A stretch of DNA of 64,000 nucleotides from Flavobacteriaceae bacterium (GCA_021647885.1 JAKITV010000001.1:172501-236500); one strand, 5' to 3'. Positions 44,131 through 52,837 are shown, counted from the stretch's first letter. Numbers and translations: made by a program. Notes: generated from the sequence alone by a model not told the origin.

Positions 44131-45354
44131 CTAATCAACTAGTTTTCTTAACTCTATAAAAGTAATTTCGGGACGCATTCCTAATCTGCCTGGAAAACCA
44201 AGCCAACCTAAACCTCTGTTTACATAAAGATATTGTTTGTTATGCTCGTACAATCCAGCCCAATGTTTGTATTTAAATTTAATTGGACTCCATTTTTTAT
44301 TTTTTAGATTGATTCCTGCTTGCATACCATGTGTGTGACCAGAAAGCGTGAGTGCTATATTTGTTTCTTGGAGCACTTCTTTGCTCCAATGTGATGGATC
44401 ATGAGACAGCAATATTTTAAACGAAACATTAGTTACATTTTTTAAAGATTTTTGCAAATCTCCATACTGTTTAAACGGAGGGTTTCCCCAGTTTTCCACA
44501 CCAATAATTGCAATCTGTTCTCCATCTTCTTCAATTAAAACAGAATCGTTTAGCAAAAGTTCAAAATCGATTTTTTTATAAAAATATTTTATAGATTCAA
44601 AATTAGCTTGTTTAGCATTTGCTGATTTCCATAGATTATAATCGCCATAATCATGATTTCCTAAAACTGAATACTTTCCTTTTTTAGCCGATAATTGCTT
44701 TAATACATTTGCCCAACCTTTTAATTCCCAAGCGTAATTGTTAACCAAATCTCCTGTAAAGAAAATAAAATCGGGCTCTAAATGATTTATCAATTTTACG
44801 GCTCTGTTTAAAATATGATAGCGAAAATTAAAGCTTCCTAAATGGAGATCGGATATTTGAACTATACGTAATCTATCAAAATTTTTAGGCAGTTCATCAA
44901 ACTTAATTTTAATATGATGAATTTTAAATCGGTAGAGTGTTCTAAAAATACCATAAAGAATGACGAAAAAAGGTAGAAATCCTGAAAAAAGACCAACAAG
45001 AGGCACTATAATTAACGATTCTGTTTCAGAAAACATATAATTTGTGAAATAGAGTACAGAAAAGATAATTACAAAAATAAGTTTAGGAATAAACGAAGAA
45101 ACTGTTAATCCGTAAAGTGAAGATATTAGAAATTGTTTTCGTTTGGGATGAATGCTATCCAATCTGCTTTTTAACAAAATAATTGAAGATATAAGACCGA
45201 TTGTAAAAAACCAAAAAGCTATATTAATGCTGTTTATTATAATTTGTGACGTAATAAGTTGTGTAATAGATTGTAGCCAATAGAAAGCTAAAATATCTAC
45301 TGTTAAAAGTGATAAGCACAAAAAGATAATTGTGGAAAATGAATATGAGCGCAT
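44131..45354 (-). CDS. Membrane-anchored metallophosphoesterase
   Basis: 407 aa. The first 140 residues hold four or five membrane helices. The catalytic domain shows IVQISDLHLGSF, FTGDLVNN, VLGNHDYGD, LLSHDPSHW and LSGHTHGMQAG, the full dimetal set of calcineurin-like phosphoesterases of the YkuE/YaeI kind, which can act on lipid A precursors or other membrane substrates. It is the last gene of a three-gene unit with a CDP-alcohol phosphatidyltransferase, which supports a lipid role. Confidence 0.9.
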   Translation of the reverse strand: MRSYSFSTIIFLCLSLLTVDILAFYWLQSITQLITSQIIINSINIAFWFFTIGLISSIILLKSRLDSIHPKRKQFLISSLYGLTVSSFIPKLIFVIIFSVLYFTNYMFSETESLIIVPLVGLFSGFLPFFVILYGIFRTLYRFKIHHIKIKFDELPKNFDRLRIVQISDLHLGSFNFRYHILNRAVKLINHLEPDFIFFTGDLVNNYAWELKGWANVLKQLSAKKGKYSVLGNHDYGDYNLWKSANAKQANFESIKYFYKKIDFELLLNDSVLIEEDGEQIAIIGVENWGNPPFKQYGDLQKSLKNVTNVSFKILLSHDPSHWSKEVLQETNIALTLSGHTHGMQAGINLKNKKWSPIKFKYKHWAGLYEHNKQYLYVNRGLGWLGFPGRLGMRPEITFIELRKLVD

Positions 45355-45365
45355 AGCTTCATTTT

Positions 45366-45971
45366 TTATGTCTTATTTCGGTTTTTTAACATTTTAAGTT
45401 TGTGTTTGTCTTTTAGTGCCCAATAAATTCCTTTTATATCTGAAGCCCACTCATCATACATAAAAATTAATGTTATCTCTTCGAAGGTTTCTATTAAACC
45501 TATAATTATCATCGTATAGAATAGCGCATATTCTGGAGAAAAAAATAAAGCCCACAAAATGAATATACTTTGCATAATTGCTGAAAATTTTGCTAAATAT
45601 GTATGAAACGCAGTTGCTTTTCCATATTTAGAATAAGCAATTAGCATTTGAATTATATAAGGTATAAATACAATGAGTATTAAAACAAGATTGGTTTTAA
45701 TAAATTCAGTTTCAAAGTAAAACAAACCTATTAAACCTGTAATTAGTGTGATTTGGTCTCCAAAAGAGTCTAATTGTGAACCTCTTGGACTTGTTATTTT
45801 TAATTTTCGCGCCAAATAACCATCAATAGCATCAGTAGAGTAACTTAGCAATAATAACCAAGTGAAAATTTCACGTTCATCTAACCATATTAACGTTATA
45901 AGAAAAGGTGCAGCAATTATTCGATAAAATGAAAACCAATCGGCAATATTAAAATTCTTGAATGTTAACAT
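45366..45971 (-). CDS. CDP-alcohol phosphatidyltransferase family protein
   Basis: 201-aa membrane enzyme. The signature is STDAIDGYLARKLKITSPRGSQLDSFGDQ (D-x2-DG-x2-AR-x8-G-x3-D-x3-D), spread over residues about 46-72; Asp-Ala-x-Asp-Gly and the later Asp residues fit with the last two positions present. It condenses CDP-diacylglycerol with an alcohol such as glycerol phosphate. It lies 11 nt ahead of the metallophosphoesterase, which could dephosphorylate a phosphatidylglycerol-phosphate-like product. Confidence 0.88.
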   Translation of the reverse strand: MLTFKNFNIADWFSFYRIIAAPFLITLIWLDEREIFTWLLLLSYSTDAIDGYLARKLKITSPRGSQLDSFGDQITLITGLIGLFYFETEFIKTNLVLILIVFIPYIIQMLIAYSKYGKATAFHTYLAKFSAIMQSIFILWALFFSPEYALFYTMIIIGLIETFEEITLIFMYDEWASDIKGIYWALKDKHKLKMLKNRNKT

Positions 45972-46008
45972 GAATTTTTAGTTAGAAAACATATTGTCTT
46001 TTAATTCT

Positions 46009-46620
46009 TTATTCCTCAAATTTTTTAATGACCCATTTTTTATCTTTAGTCCAAGTGGCAAATGCATTGTCAGAAATAAGTTTAGATGTGATTTTTGGAG
46101 GTTGTTTAATATAGTCTTTAGAAAACTCGATGTGTAAAGGTCCTGACAAATAATGAGTTACCATGCCTTTTGTATTTATAACAACCACAAAGTATTTATA
46201 ATCTACTATAGGTTTTTTTAGTATATTATTATAACCAATTGTATCTTTAACCAACTTTAATGTAATAGCTACATTATTATTAAAATTAGTTGCATTTAAA
46301 AATTGTGGTTTAATTACTGTGTTTCCAGTTTTGTCCATAAAACCAAAGTAACTAATTCCATCTTTTTTTTGTGTGATTAAACACCTGTTGTTTTTAAAAA
46401 TCGGATAATTTTCATTATCAACTTTTGATGTCTTTACATTATCTCTAAAATCTATTACAATTGTGCCCTGATTATCTATAAACGCCCATTGTTTTCCTTT
46501 TTTAATGGCAGCTAAACCTTCATTAAATGGTGAAATATAATCAATATCTTCTATAGTTTGTGAAAATCCTAAAAATGGAAGCAGTATAATTGCTACGAAT
46601 AAAATGGCTCTTTTTTTCAT
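46009..46620 (-). CDS. Exported WG-repeat protein
   Basis: 203 aa with a signal peptide (ends near GFSQ) and two WG-type repeats: YISPFNEGLAAIKKGKQWAFIDNQGTIVI and SYFGFMDKTGNTVIKPQF-like units. Such proteins are exported and of unknown function. It starts the transcript that continues into the phosphatidyltransferase and phosphoesterase genes and is preceded by regulon site E. Confidence 0.8.
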   Translation of the reverse strand: MKKRAILFVAIILLPFLGFSQTIEDIDYISPFNEGLAAIKKGKQWAFIDNQGTIVIDFRDNVKTSKVDNENYPIFKNNRCLITQKKDGISYFGFMDKTGNTVIKPQFLNATNFNNNVAITLKLVKDTIGYNNILKKPIVDYKYFVVVINTKGMVTHYLSGPLHIEFSKDYIKQPPKITSKLISDNAFATWTKDKKWVIKKFEE

Positions 46621-46645
46621 GATAATATAGTTTTAATAATTACAT

Positions 46646-46688
46646 TAAAAGTACTATAAATAATGGTGTTATAAAATGATATTAATCA
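46646..46688 (-). promoter_or_regulatory. Regulon site E: TGATATTAATCA with promoter, WG-repeat gene
   Basis: Palindrome at 46677-46688, 23 bp, then TACTTTTA at 46653-46646 on the minus strand, 25 nt before the start codon. Confidence 0.7.
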
Positions 46689-46700
46689 TGAACGGGATAT

Positions 46701-47000
46701 TTAAGAATGAGATTTAATAATAGACACAATGTCATTTTTTTGAAGCACACCAGATTGTCGCCACAATTGTTTTCCGTTTTTAAAAAGGAGCATTGTAGGT
46801 ACACCTCGAACTTGGTATTTTACAGCTAAAGGCTGATTTTTATCTACATCTATTTTTACAATTTTAACAGCTTCTCCAAGCTCTTCTTTAACTTGTTTTA
46901 AAATAGGAGCAAGGGCCTTACATGGTCCACACCAATCTGCATAAAAATCTACTAAAATGGGTTTATCGGAATTTATAATATTATTAAAACTACTTTTCAT
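46701..47000 (-). CDS. trxA: Thioredoxin
   Basis: 99-aa cytosolic thioredoxin with the WCGPCKALAPIL active site at about residues 22-33, a buried Asp in LVDFYADW and the cis-proline loop RGVPTMLLF. Full length for the family. It lies downstream of the TerB-like gene and a DUF302 relic on the same strand, so it is probably expressed from regulon site F. Confidence 0.95.
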   Translation of the reverse strand: MKSSFNNIINSDKPILVDFYADWCGPCKALAPILKQVKEELGEAVKIVKIDVDKNQPLAVKYQVRGVPTMLLFKNGKQLWRQSGVLQKNDIVSIIKSHS

Positions 47001-47002
47001 TT

Positions 47003-47244
47003 TTAAAGACTGTTTATTACGTTTTCTAGTTTATTGCTCACATCTTTAGCAATCTCTTTAAGCTTTGTACTTTTAACTGCCTGCATAGAGACTAATGGGT
47101 TTATAGCTGCAACTTCAACAGTGCTGGCTTTTGTTTCTTGTACAATAATATTGCAAGGAAGCATTACGCCAATTTTATCTTCTGCTTGTAAGGCTTTGTA
47201 AGCAAAATGCGGATTACAAGCACCAAGTATTATATATGGTTTTA
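47003..47244 (-). pseudogene. 5'-truncated DUF302 gene
   Basis: The minus strand encodes IVKPYIILGACNPHFAYKAL, QAEDKIGVMLPCNIIVQE, VEVAAINPLVSM and KLKEIAKDVSNKLENVINSL before a stop at 47003. This is the C-terminal two thirds of a DUF302 domain. A TGA precedes it with no ATG, GTG or TTG in frame, and the N-terminal third is missing. The remaining frame is free of stops, so the truncation may be recent. Confidence 0.75.
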
Positions 47245-47263
47245 CTATAATAATAACTCATAA

Positions 47264-47677
47264 TTATTGTGTTTTATGTAACTGAATGTTAAGGTTTGCG
47301 AGCATGATTAATTCCGATTTGTTTTTCCCCGAAAAACTAGAAGCAATAGCAGATGCAGTTTTCATTATTAACTGTTTTATTTTATCGGTAAAGAGATGCT
47401 CGTTATTTTTTTTATAGTCAATAAAATTATCAAAGCAAGTTTTTGCATCATATTCATCTTCTTTACGTAACCAATCAAAAACAATTTCAATTTGGTATGC
47501 AGTATCTGTCCCAAAACTATCTTCAATGTCATCTATAGGCAACCAATCAGCCTTAACAATTTCTTTTAACTTATTGTATTCTTCATCTCTTACATTTTTG
47601 TCTGCTGCTGCAATAGCGTAAAATAGTTTACCAAGATTTCGGTAAAAGTTTATGCTTATGTCTTTACTTTCTTCCAT
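47264..47677 (-). CDS. TerB-like helical protein
   Basis: 137 aa, all helical. LGKLFYAIAAADKNVRDEEYNKLKEIV resembles the first repeat of the TerB/DjlA-type metal-binding fold, with acidic residues (D-x-N-x-x-D-E) that could bind a metal ion. The function in Bacteroidota is unknown. It is a single gene or first in a unit with thioredoxin. Site F and a perfect TAGCTTTG promoter lie just upstream. Confidence 0.7.
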   Translation of the reverse strand: MEESKDISINFYRNLGKLFYAIAAADKNVRDEEYNKLKEIVKADWLPIDDIEDSFGTDTAYQIEIVFDWLRKEDEYDAKTCFDNFIDYKKNNEHLFTDKIKQLIMKTASAIASSFSGKNKSELIMLANLNIQLHKTQ

Positions 47678-47703
47678 ATTTAATTAACTGATTACTTGTT
47701 TTA

Positions 47704-47746
47704 CAAAGCTAATAGCTTTCTTTTGGTTTAATAATGATATTAATCA
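47704..47746 (-). promoter_or_regulatory. Regulon site F: TGATATTAATCA with promoter, TerB-like and trx
   Basis: Palindrome at 47735-47746, 23 bp, then TAGCTTTG (47711-47704, minus strand), a perfect -7 element. It lies 90 bp from the divergent kinase start, so the kinase operon may be affected too. Confidence 0.78.
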
Positions 47747-47801
47747 GTTATTGATTTATAAAGCTTAACATTATAAACGATTAAAATCTATTTCAATTTT
47801 G

Positions 47802-47809
47802 TATCTTTA
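47802..47809 (+). promoter_or_regulatory. Kinase promoter -7 element
   Basis: TATCTTTA, near-consensus, 26 nt before the kinase ATG. No TGATnnnnATCA lies 23 bp upstream of it, so the sensor operon seems to have a basal promoter. Confidence 0.45.
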
Positions 47810-47835
47810 TTAAACTCATAAATCTTATCTAGCGA

Positions 47836-49080
47836 ATGTTTCAAAAAGACCAAGATATTTTTAATATATTGTTTGAAGCGGTTTCTGAAGGTATTATTGT
47901 GACTAATGATGACCAGAAAATTGTAGCTGCAAACACATCGGTTGAAGATATGTTTGGGTACAACAAAAAAGAGATTATTAACAAACAACTTAATATCTTA
48001 ATTCCGCAAGAATATCATTCTGATCATGGAGCACATTTTAAAGGGTTTTTGAAGCAAGGTAAAAGTAGGCATTTGAGTAAAGAAGGTAATCTTTATGGTG
48101 CTCATAAAGATGGCAGTATTTTTCCTGTGGAAATAGGGTTGAACCCTTTTGAGGTTTATGGAAAAACTTATGTTTTAGCACTTATTATTGATGTAACTAT
48201 ACGCAAACAGCAGGAACTAAAGATAAATGAATTAAATGAACATTTAGAGGAGAAAGTTGCCGAACGCACAAAAGAGTTAGGAGATACAGTTAACAAATTA
48301 AAAGCCCTAAACCTTAAGCTTGATTTAGAAAACAAAAAGCGTATTGAAGCAGAAAATGTAGTTAAAAATGCCCTTAAAAATGAAAAAGAACTCAACGAAT
48401 TAAAAACCAAGTTTTTATCGTTGGTATCTCACGAATTAAAAACGCCTTTAAGTGGGATTTTAACCTCTGCAATACTATTAGGTAAATATGAATTATCAGA
48501 ACAACAAGAAAAACGCAACAGGCATATAAAGATTATAATTAATAAAGTACAATACCTTAATAATATTTTAAATGATTTTCTATCTGTCGAAAAACTAGAA
48601 ACAGGAAAGGTAAATTATAACTTTAAAGCATTTAAATTAAGTAAAGTTGTTAATGAAGTGATTTATGACCTAAATATGTTATTAAAAGAAGGGCAAAAAA
48701 TTAATTATCCCGAAAATATTGATGAGATATCCTTATTCCAAGATGAAAAGATTGTGGAATTAATCCTATCTAATTTAATACATAATGCCATTAAATATTC
48801 TCCCGAAAATTCAATGATAGATGTTGTTATTAATCAAAATGACGAATTTGTTATTTGTAATATTAAAGACTATGGGATTGGAATACCATTAAATGACCAA
48901 GGAAAAATATTTAACCGTTATTTTAGGGCAGAAAATGCATTAACCAATCAAGGCACAGGGATTGGTTTAAATATTGTAAAAGGTCATTTAGAAAATTTAG
49001 GAGGTTCTATACATTTTGAGAGCAAAGAACATAAAGGCACAACATTTACCATTAAAATACCAAATAAAGTAAGATTATGA
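47836..49080 (+). CDS. PAS-domain sensor histidine kinase (FixL-like)
   Basis: 414-aa soluble kinase without membrane helices. The PAS domain (about 8-125) has the FixL-type sequence ILIPQEYHSDHGAHFKGFL, in which His64 sits where the haem-ligating histidine of FixL lies (Y-x3-H), then AHKDGSIFPVEIGL. A coiled coil (125-190) leads to the HisKA box VSHELKTPLSGI with phospho-acceptor His199, then the N box (NLIHNAIKYSP), G1 (DYGIGIP) and G2 (GTGIGLNIV). It overlaps the REC-Crp gene by 4 nt (ATGA). Haem and oxygen sensing are inferred from position only, since many non-haem PAS domains share the His. Confidence 0.92.
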   Translation: MFQKDQDIFNILFEAVSEGIIVTNDDQKIVAANTSVEDMFGYNKKEIINKQLNILIPQEYHSDHGAHFKGFLKQGKSRHLSKEGNLYGAHKDGSIFPVEIGLNPFEVYGKTYVLALIIDVTIRKQQELKINELNEHLEEKVAERTKELGDTVNKLKALNLKLDLENKKRIEAENVVKNALKNEKELNELKTKFLSLVSHELKTPLSGILTSAILLGKYELSEQQEKRNRHIKIIINKVQYLNNILNDFLSVEKLETGKVNYNFKAFKLSKVVNEVIYDLNMLLKEGQKINYPENIDEISLFQDEKIVELILSNLIHNAIKYSPENSMIDVVINQNDEFVICNIKDYGIGIPLNDQGKIFNRYFRAENALTNQGTGIGLNIVKGHLENLGGSIHFESKEHKGTTFTIKIPNKVRL

Positions 49081-50132
49081 AAACTGTATTATTAATAGAA
49101 GATGATGCTGTTTTAAGAGAGAATACAGCTGAAATATTAGAGTTGTACAGTTACAATGTAATTACAGCATCAAATGGAAAATCGGGCGTGCTTACTGCAA
49201 AAAAATACTTACCAGATATTATTGTGTGCGACATTATGATGCCTGAATTAGATGGCTATAGTGTTTTAGGGGATCTTGCCAAAAATGTAAACACAAAGTA
49301 TATTCCTTTTATATTTTTATCTGCAAAGACAGAACATAAAGATGTTAGAAAAGGGATGGATCTTGGTGCAGATGATTATATTACTAAACCTTTTAACGAA
49401 GAAGATCTTATTAATGCTATAGAAAGTCGTTTAGCAAAAGTATCAATTCTTAAAGATATTAGAAATAAATATCAGGAAAAAAGTAATAAATCTACCAAAC
49501 TCAAAATAAAAACGCCAAAAGATTTAAAAACCTTATTTAAAGATAATGGTCAAACATTTCATTATTCCAATGGAGATGTTATTTATAAAGAAGGGAATAA
49601 TTCTAACAGGATTTATTTAATACAAAAAGGTGTTGTTAAGTGCCATAAACTTGACGAGTTGGGTAAAGAGCTAATCACTACTCTAGCTAAAGAAAATGAG
49701 TTATTTGGTTACACTTCTTTTACCCAGAATATACCTTATCAAGAATCGGCTACAGCTATAAAGGATACAGAGCTTGTAAGTGTTTCAAAACAAGTGCTGT
49801 ATAGCATTTTAGAAAACAACCATAAAATAACACTAGAACTTATAGAATTGTTAAATACAAATCTTTCAGACATAAAAGAACAGCTTTTACAAATGGCATA
49901 TGGTTCGGTAACAAGAAAAACAGCAGCTACCATTCTTAAATTTGCTGAAAAACTTAATAAAAGTCCTGAAGAGCCTATTAAAATTTCCAGAAGTGATTTG
50001 GCAAGTGTAGCAGGTATTGCTGCAGAAACCTTTATTAGAACCATGACCACTTTTAAAAAGGATGGGTTTATTGAAATAGAAGGTAGAAACATCAAAATTT
50101 TAGATATTAACAAACTAAAGCACCTTATTTAA
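49077..50132 (+). CDS. Response regulator fused to a Crp/Fnr module (REC-cNMP-HTH)
   Basis: 351 aa. The receiver domain (1-120) has EDD at 8-10, phospho-acceptor Asp52 in VCDIMMPELDG, and the Lys of ITKPF. A linker leads to a Crp-type beta-roll (about 160-265, NRIYLIQKGVVKCHKL) and winged helix (KISRSDLASVAGIAAETFIRTMTTFKK). The recognition helix contains E-T-x-x-R, the residues FNR uses to read TTGAT. No Fe-S cysteines are present. Translationally coupled to the kinase. It is the best candidate activator of the TGATnnnnATCA sites around it. Confidence 0.92.
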   Translation: MKTVLLIEDDAVLRENTAEILELYSYNVITASNGKSGVLTAKKYLPDIIVCDIMMPELDGYSVLGDLAKNVNTKYIPFIFLSAKTEHKDVRKGMDLGADDYITKPFNEEDLINAIESRLAKVSILKDIRNKYQEKSNKSTKLKIKTPKDLKTLFKDNGQTFHYSNGDVIYKEGNNSNRIYLIQKGVVKCHKLDELGKELITTLAKENELFGYTSFTQNIPYQESATAIKDTELVSVSKQVLYSILENNHKITLELIELLNTNLSDIKEQLLQMAYGSVTRKTAATILKFAEKLNKSPEEPIKISRSDLASVAGIAAETFIRTMTTFKKDGFIEIEGRNIKILDINKLKHLI

Positions 50133-50154
50133 TACTTTTTAAAATAAGGGAAAA

Positions 50155-50197
50155 TGATTTATATCATTTCATGGCACAATTTGTTCCTATAAATTTG
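50155..50197 (+). promoter_or_regulatory. Regulon site G: TGATTTATATCA with promoter, usp-1
   Basis: Palindrome at 50155-50166, 23 bp, then TAAATTTG (50190-50197), a perfect -7 element 20 nt before the ATG. Confidence 0.85.
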
Positions 50198-50217
50198 TCG
50201 TTACTAGATACGTATTT

Positions 50218-51057
50218 ATGAAAAATATTTTAATACCCACAGATTTTTCAGAAAATTCATGGAATGCTATTGAATATGCTCTCGCTTTTTTCAAAAAAAC
50301 AACTTGCTCTTTTTATGTATTACATGTAAATACCATCAATAATTTAGCAAATGCTGATACTTCGTTTATTCAAACACAAGATGTTATAGAAGAAGCGTTT
50401 ATACAACCTTCAAGAAAAAAACTGCAACAACTTTTAAAACGTGTAGAGCATTTACCACTTAATACCAAGCATCAATTTTTTACATTAACAGATTACAATT
50501 TTTTTATTGATTCTATTAGAAAACACGTAAAAGAAAATAAAATCGACTGTATTGTTATAGGCACCAAAGGTGCTACAGGATTAAAAAAGCTTATCATTGG
50601 TAGCAATACAGGAAACATAATAACTAAAGTACAATGCACAACATTAGTAGTTCCTGAAAATGCAAAATATGTAAAACCAAAAGAAATAGCCTTTCCTACA
50701 GGTTTTTCATTCTTTTATTCTATGAAAACTTTACAGCCTATTACTGAAATTATTGAAATGCATGATGCAGCTGTTAGGATATTGCATGTTAATAAACGTA
50801 ATGCTGTATTAAACGACGATCAGGTAAAAAATAAAGAGTATTTAGAAGAGTATTTTAATGATTATGAGCATAGCTTTCATTTTCTAACTAATAAACACAT
50901 AGAGGATGCTATTCAGTGTTTTGTAGAAAGTCGAGATATTAACCTAATAGCCATGGTGGCTAAAAACCTAAATTATTTTCAGAAGTTGTTATTTCATCCA
51001 ACAGTAGAAGAAATAAGTTATTATACAGATATACCTTTTTTAGTATTACACGAATAA
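50218..51057 (+). CDS. Universal stress protein, tandem-domain
   Basis: 279 aa, two Usp domains in one chain. Domain 1 starts ILIPTDFSENSWNAIEYAL and has the nucleotide loop GTKGATGLKKLIIGSNTGNI (G-2x-G-9x-G-S/T), so it may bind ATP. Domain 2 (from about 150) is degenerate and ends in YTDIPFLVLHE. It is the first of three paralogues in this island and lies directly after the kinase/REC-Crp operon with its own regulon promoter. Confidence 0.93.
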   Translation: MKNILIPTDFSENSWNAIEYALAFFKKTTCSFYVLHVNTINNLANADTSFIQTQDVIEEAFIQPSRKKLQQLLKRVEHLPLNTKHQFFTLTDYNFFIDSIRKHVKENKIDCIVIGTKGATGLKKLIIGSNTGNIITKVQCTTLVVPENAKYVKPKEIAFPTGFSFFYSMKTLQPITEIIEMHDAAVRILHVNKRNAVLNDDQVKNKEYLEEYFNDYEHSFHFLTNKHIEDAIQCFVESRDINLIAMVAKNLNYFQKLLFHPTVEEISYYTDIPFLVLHE

Positions 51058-51069
51058 AAATATAAACAT

Positions 51070-51456
51070 ATGGAAAACTCACTTTTTTTAGCAAAATTTT
51101 GGGGATGGTATCTAATCATTTTCTTTGTAATATTAAGTTTTAACCCAAAAAGAATAAAACAAATATTTGAAGATTTAAAAGACGAAAAATTTCTTATAGT
51201 TACATCTTTTGTTGCTATTATTGTTGGATTGCTCAATATTTTATTTCATAATATCTGGGAACCAAGCTGGAGACTAATTATTACTTTAATTGGGTGGATT
51301 GCTCTGCTTATTGGGCTGTTTTTATTTATATTTCCTAAACGCACAGTATCACGATTGGATTTTATTAATGTCAAATTTGTTCAACTATTATACATGTTAC
51401 TTTTCTTTTTAGGTTTGTTTCTATTAAATATGGCTTATGGCATTCTTATTTATTAG
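51070..51456 (+). CDS. Hypothetical four-helix membrane protein
   Basis: 128 aa with four hydrophobic segments (KFWGWYLIIFFVILSF, FLIVTSFVAIIVGLLNILFH, WRLIITLIGWIALLIGLFLF, LLYMLLFFLGLFLLNMAYG). I do not recognise the family. It lies 12 nt after usp-1 and must be co-transcribed, which makes it part of the stress regulon. Confidence 0.7.
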   Translation: MENSLFLAKFWGWYLIIFFVILSFNPKRIKQIFEDLKDEKFLIVTSFVAIIVGLLNILFHNIWEPSWRLIITLIGWIALLIGLFLFIFPKRTVSRLDFINVKFVQLLYMLLFFLGLFLLNMAYGILIY

Positions 51457-51480
51457 CATGATTAAAATTTTTTTCTAAAC

Positions 51481-51523
51481 TGATGGATATCATAGTTTTT
51501 TAAATAATGGAATTATAACTTTA
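51481..51523 (+). promoter_or_regulatory. Regulon site H: TGATGGATATCA with promoter, short transcript 1
   Basis: Palindrome-type site at 51481-51492, 23 bp, then TAACTTTA at 51516-51523. There is no gene until after a strong terminator at 51687-51719. Confidence 0.72.
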
Positions 51524-51527
51524 TCCT

Positions 51528-51719
51528 AATAAATAAATAAAAGTTTATGTGTTGATGGAATACATGGATTTAGTTTATAGGAGTGATTGGAAATATTGTT
51601 TAACAATATTTTGAAGATAGTAATACTTTAGTAAAAGGGTTTAAGATAATCACTAAAAGTTAAATAATAAATTTAATCTCTCCAAGAAAACAGCGAAGTG
51701 TCACATTTCGCTGTTTTTT
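51528..51719 (+). ncRNA. Candidate regulated small RNA 1
   Basis: Begins about 4 nt after the site-H promoter and ends in a strong intrinsic terminator, giving about 190 nt. It contains an inner stem AAATATTG/CAATATTT near 51592-51613. The longest frame is 19 codons (51555-51614, MEYMDLVYRSDWKYCLTIF), so a small peptide cannot be excluded. A leader of usp-2 is less likely, because the terminator intervenes and usp-2 has its own site I. Confidence 0.55.
51687..51719 (+). terminator. Terminator of candidate RNA 1
   Basis: AAAACAGCGAA (51687-51697) pairs with TTCGCTGTTTT (51707-51717), followed by T residues. Confidence 0.85.
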
Positions 51720-51776
51720 GTTTTTATAAACTTTCCAAGACAAAAAGGCATTTAAAATTTTCATGTTATATCAATC

Positions 51777-51819
51777 TGATAATTGTCATAGTTTATTTTT
51801 TTTATACGCATTAACTTTA
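51777..51819 (+). promoter_or_regulatory. Regulon site I: TGATAATTGTCA with promoter, usp-2
   Basis: Variant site (ATCA replaced by GTCA) at 51777-51788, 23 bp, then TAACTTTA at 51812-51819, 28 nt before the ATG. The preserved spacing is what identifies it. Confidence 0.65.
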
Positions 51820-51846
51820 TTTCATTCATTTTTAAATAATGTAACA

Positions 51847-52695
51847 ATGAAAAAGATATTAATTCCTACAGATTTTTCAGAAAATGCAATGAATGCCATT
51901 AAATATGGATTAGAACTTTTTAAAAATGAAAAAAGCAAATTCTATTTTATGCATGCTTACGAAGATGAAGTTTATAATAATAAAGCATTATTAACACGTG
52001 ATACATTAGATAAAGTGATAAGTATTGTAAGTAAAAAATCTCAAAACAGTTTAGAAGATACTTTAAAACAGGTTAAATACATATCGCCAAACCCCAAACA
52101 TAGCTATAATATAATTTCGTCTTATAGTTCGTTGGTTGATGAAACAGACATTATCGTAGACGAAAAAAATATTGACATTATTATTATGGGGACCAAAGGA
52201 GAAACAAATGATAGAAAATTAACTTTTGGCAGTCATACATTACAAGTATTAAAATATGTACAGTGCCCTGTATTATCAATTCCAGAAAACTATAAATACA
52301 AACAGCCAAAGCATATACTATTTCCAACAAACTATCTTATGCCTTATAAGCGTAGAGGTTTAAAACTATTATGTGAAATGGCGTCTTCATTTAAAGCAAT
52401 TATAGAGATGCTTTATGTTTCCAGCAGTACTAAACTATCCATTAGACAAGAAGACAATAAACAATTCATAAAAGATATGTTTTATGAAAATAAGATTAAT
52501 TTTAATATAGTAAGTAGTAAAAACTTTATAGAAGCCATTAACACATATATTAAAGAAAATAATATAGACATGTTAGTTATGGTAAATACAAGACACTCGT
52601 TTTTAGAATACATACTGTTTCAATCGGCAATCGATATATTAAGTCTAAACATTCAAATTCCATTTTTAGCATTGCAAAACTTGAGAAGAGACTAA
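51847..52695 (+). CDS. Universal stress protein, tandem-domain
   Basis: 282 aa from the ATG at 51847 (MKKILIPTDFSENAMNAIKY). An in-frame ATG 84 nt upstream lies inside the promoter and is rejected. Domain 1 carries GTKGETNDRKLTFGSHTLQV, the ATP-loop pattern. Domain 2 is diverged and ends NIQIPFLALQNLRRD. It is paralogous to the proteins at 50218 and 53843. Confidence 0.92.
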   Translation: MKKILIPTDFSENAMNAIKYGLELFKNEKSKFYFMHAYEDEVYNNKALLTRDTLDKVISIVSKKSQNSLEDTLKQVKYISPNPKHSYNIISSYSSLVDETDIIVDEKNIDIIIMGTKGETNDRKLTFGSHTLQVLKYVQCPVLSIPENYKYKQPKHILFPTNYLMPYKRRGLKLLCEMASSFKAIIEMLYVSSSTKLSIRQEDNKQFIKDMFYENKINFNIVSSKNFIEAINTYIKENNIDMLVMVNTRHSFLEYILFQSAIDILSLNIQIPFLALQNLRRD

Positions 52696-52837
52696 TGTAG
52701 ATTTAGTAAGGATACTTTTTTTGAATCTATATTTAAGCAAATTGTTGCAATTACCATACATCGAAAAATCAATAGGTCTTAAATCTAAAACAAGATTTGG
52801 TTCGTAAGTTAATTATAACCTAAAATTATAACAAATC

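Noticed and set aside
51763..51846. Upstream in-frame start for usp-2
   Set aside because: It would place the start inside regulon site I and its promoter, and the added residues are not conserved in the paralogues.
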